DNA of 64,000 bases from Lactarius indigo (Eukaryota; Basidiomycota; Agaricomycetes; Russulales; Russulaceae): the NCBI GenBank assembly GCA_025766275.1, contig JAFKAC010000016.1, forward strand, positions 248,001-312,000, read 5' to 3'. How positions within the stretch are numbered: position 1 is the stretch's first letter; every line of letters begins with the position of its first letter. Positions 63,807 through 64,000 of this stretch are shown here, in pieces. The notes beneath the pieces were generated by a model. The model was given only the letters and a program-made list of their open reading frames with translations. It was not told the origin of the DNA and did no database searches. The translations under genes were made by a program, and so were the position numbers.

Positions 63807-64000
63807 TTTTCGAAAACACCCGGGTGGATGCTGGCAAGATATATAGCAATTTGACCAGTTTGAAACCTTGGTTAGAACTACCTCTAGGACACAGCACGGC
63901 GTCTAAGAACGTAAATGTTTGCGCAGATTCCCGCAGACCAGAGATTGGCCGCTCGGAGGCAAAGCGACACTCCCCGAACCAAAAATAAGTTTGTATTCCT
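63807..64000. other. no recognised gene at window end
   Basis: May contain the 5' end of member H; nothing else supported. Confidence 0.4.

Overview
The window looks like nuclear DNA of an agaricomycete (mushroom-forming basidiomycete). The reasons are short introns of about 50-60 bp with GTRNGN donors, CTRAY-like branch sites and YAG acceptors; a DUF6535 membrane protein; EB1 and AKAP7-like host genes with basidiomycete-style exons; and several gene families I recognise as multicopy in Agaricomycetes. Most of the window is accessory, transposon-rich DNA.

Layout. 1-4304: the 3' ends of two chromodomain Ty3/gypsy elements, the first apparently inserted in the second. 4.4-23 kb: copies of one unnamed small intron-bearing gene family (A, B, E, C, D, F), a DUF6535 gene (11.3-13.3 kb), and a broken AKAP7-like gene that carries a 5'-truncated LINE with a 16-bp target duplication. 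23.9-25.5 kb: a non-autonomous Mutator-like element with 294-bp terminal inverted repeats and a 9-bp duplication. 25.7-38.2 kb: a transposase-bearing Mutator-like element (TIRs, 9-bp duplication) whose transposase gene is split by a young 7.7-kb Ty3/gypsy element (28,729-36,404). 38.2-43.5 kb: decayed repeats and more copies of the small gene family (G, J). 43.8-58.8 kb: a candidate CACTA-like two-gene DNA transposon, with gene 1 decayed and gene 2 split by a second young Ty3/gypsy element (49,960-57,652, minus strand). 59-61.5 kb: two host genes, an AKAP7-like 2H phosphoesterase and EB1/Mal3. 62.4-63.8 kb: two divergent members of the small gene family (I, H).

How the parts work together. 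The two complete Ty3/gypsy elements carry a full set of readable signals: a TATA box, a predicted self-priming primer-binding site, a gag ORF with no ATG at its conserved start, a GGGTTTT -1 frameshift site, and a pol with PR-RT-RH-IN-chromodomain plus an unusual 390-residue C-terminal extension. Inside that extension a second, +1-frame ORF of about 240 codons is open and similar in divergent copies. The strongest candidates for something new are this overlapping ORF and the roughly ten-member gene family that ends in a conserved domain of about 40 residues.
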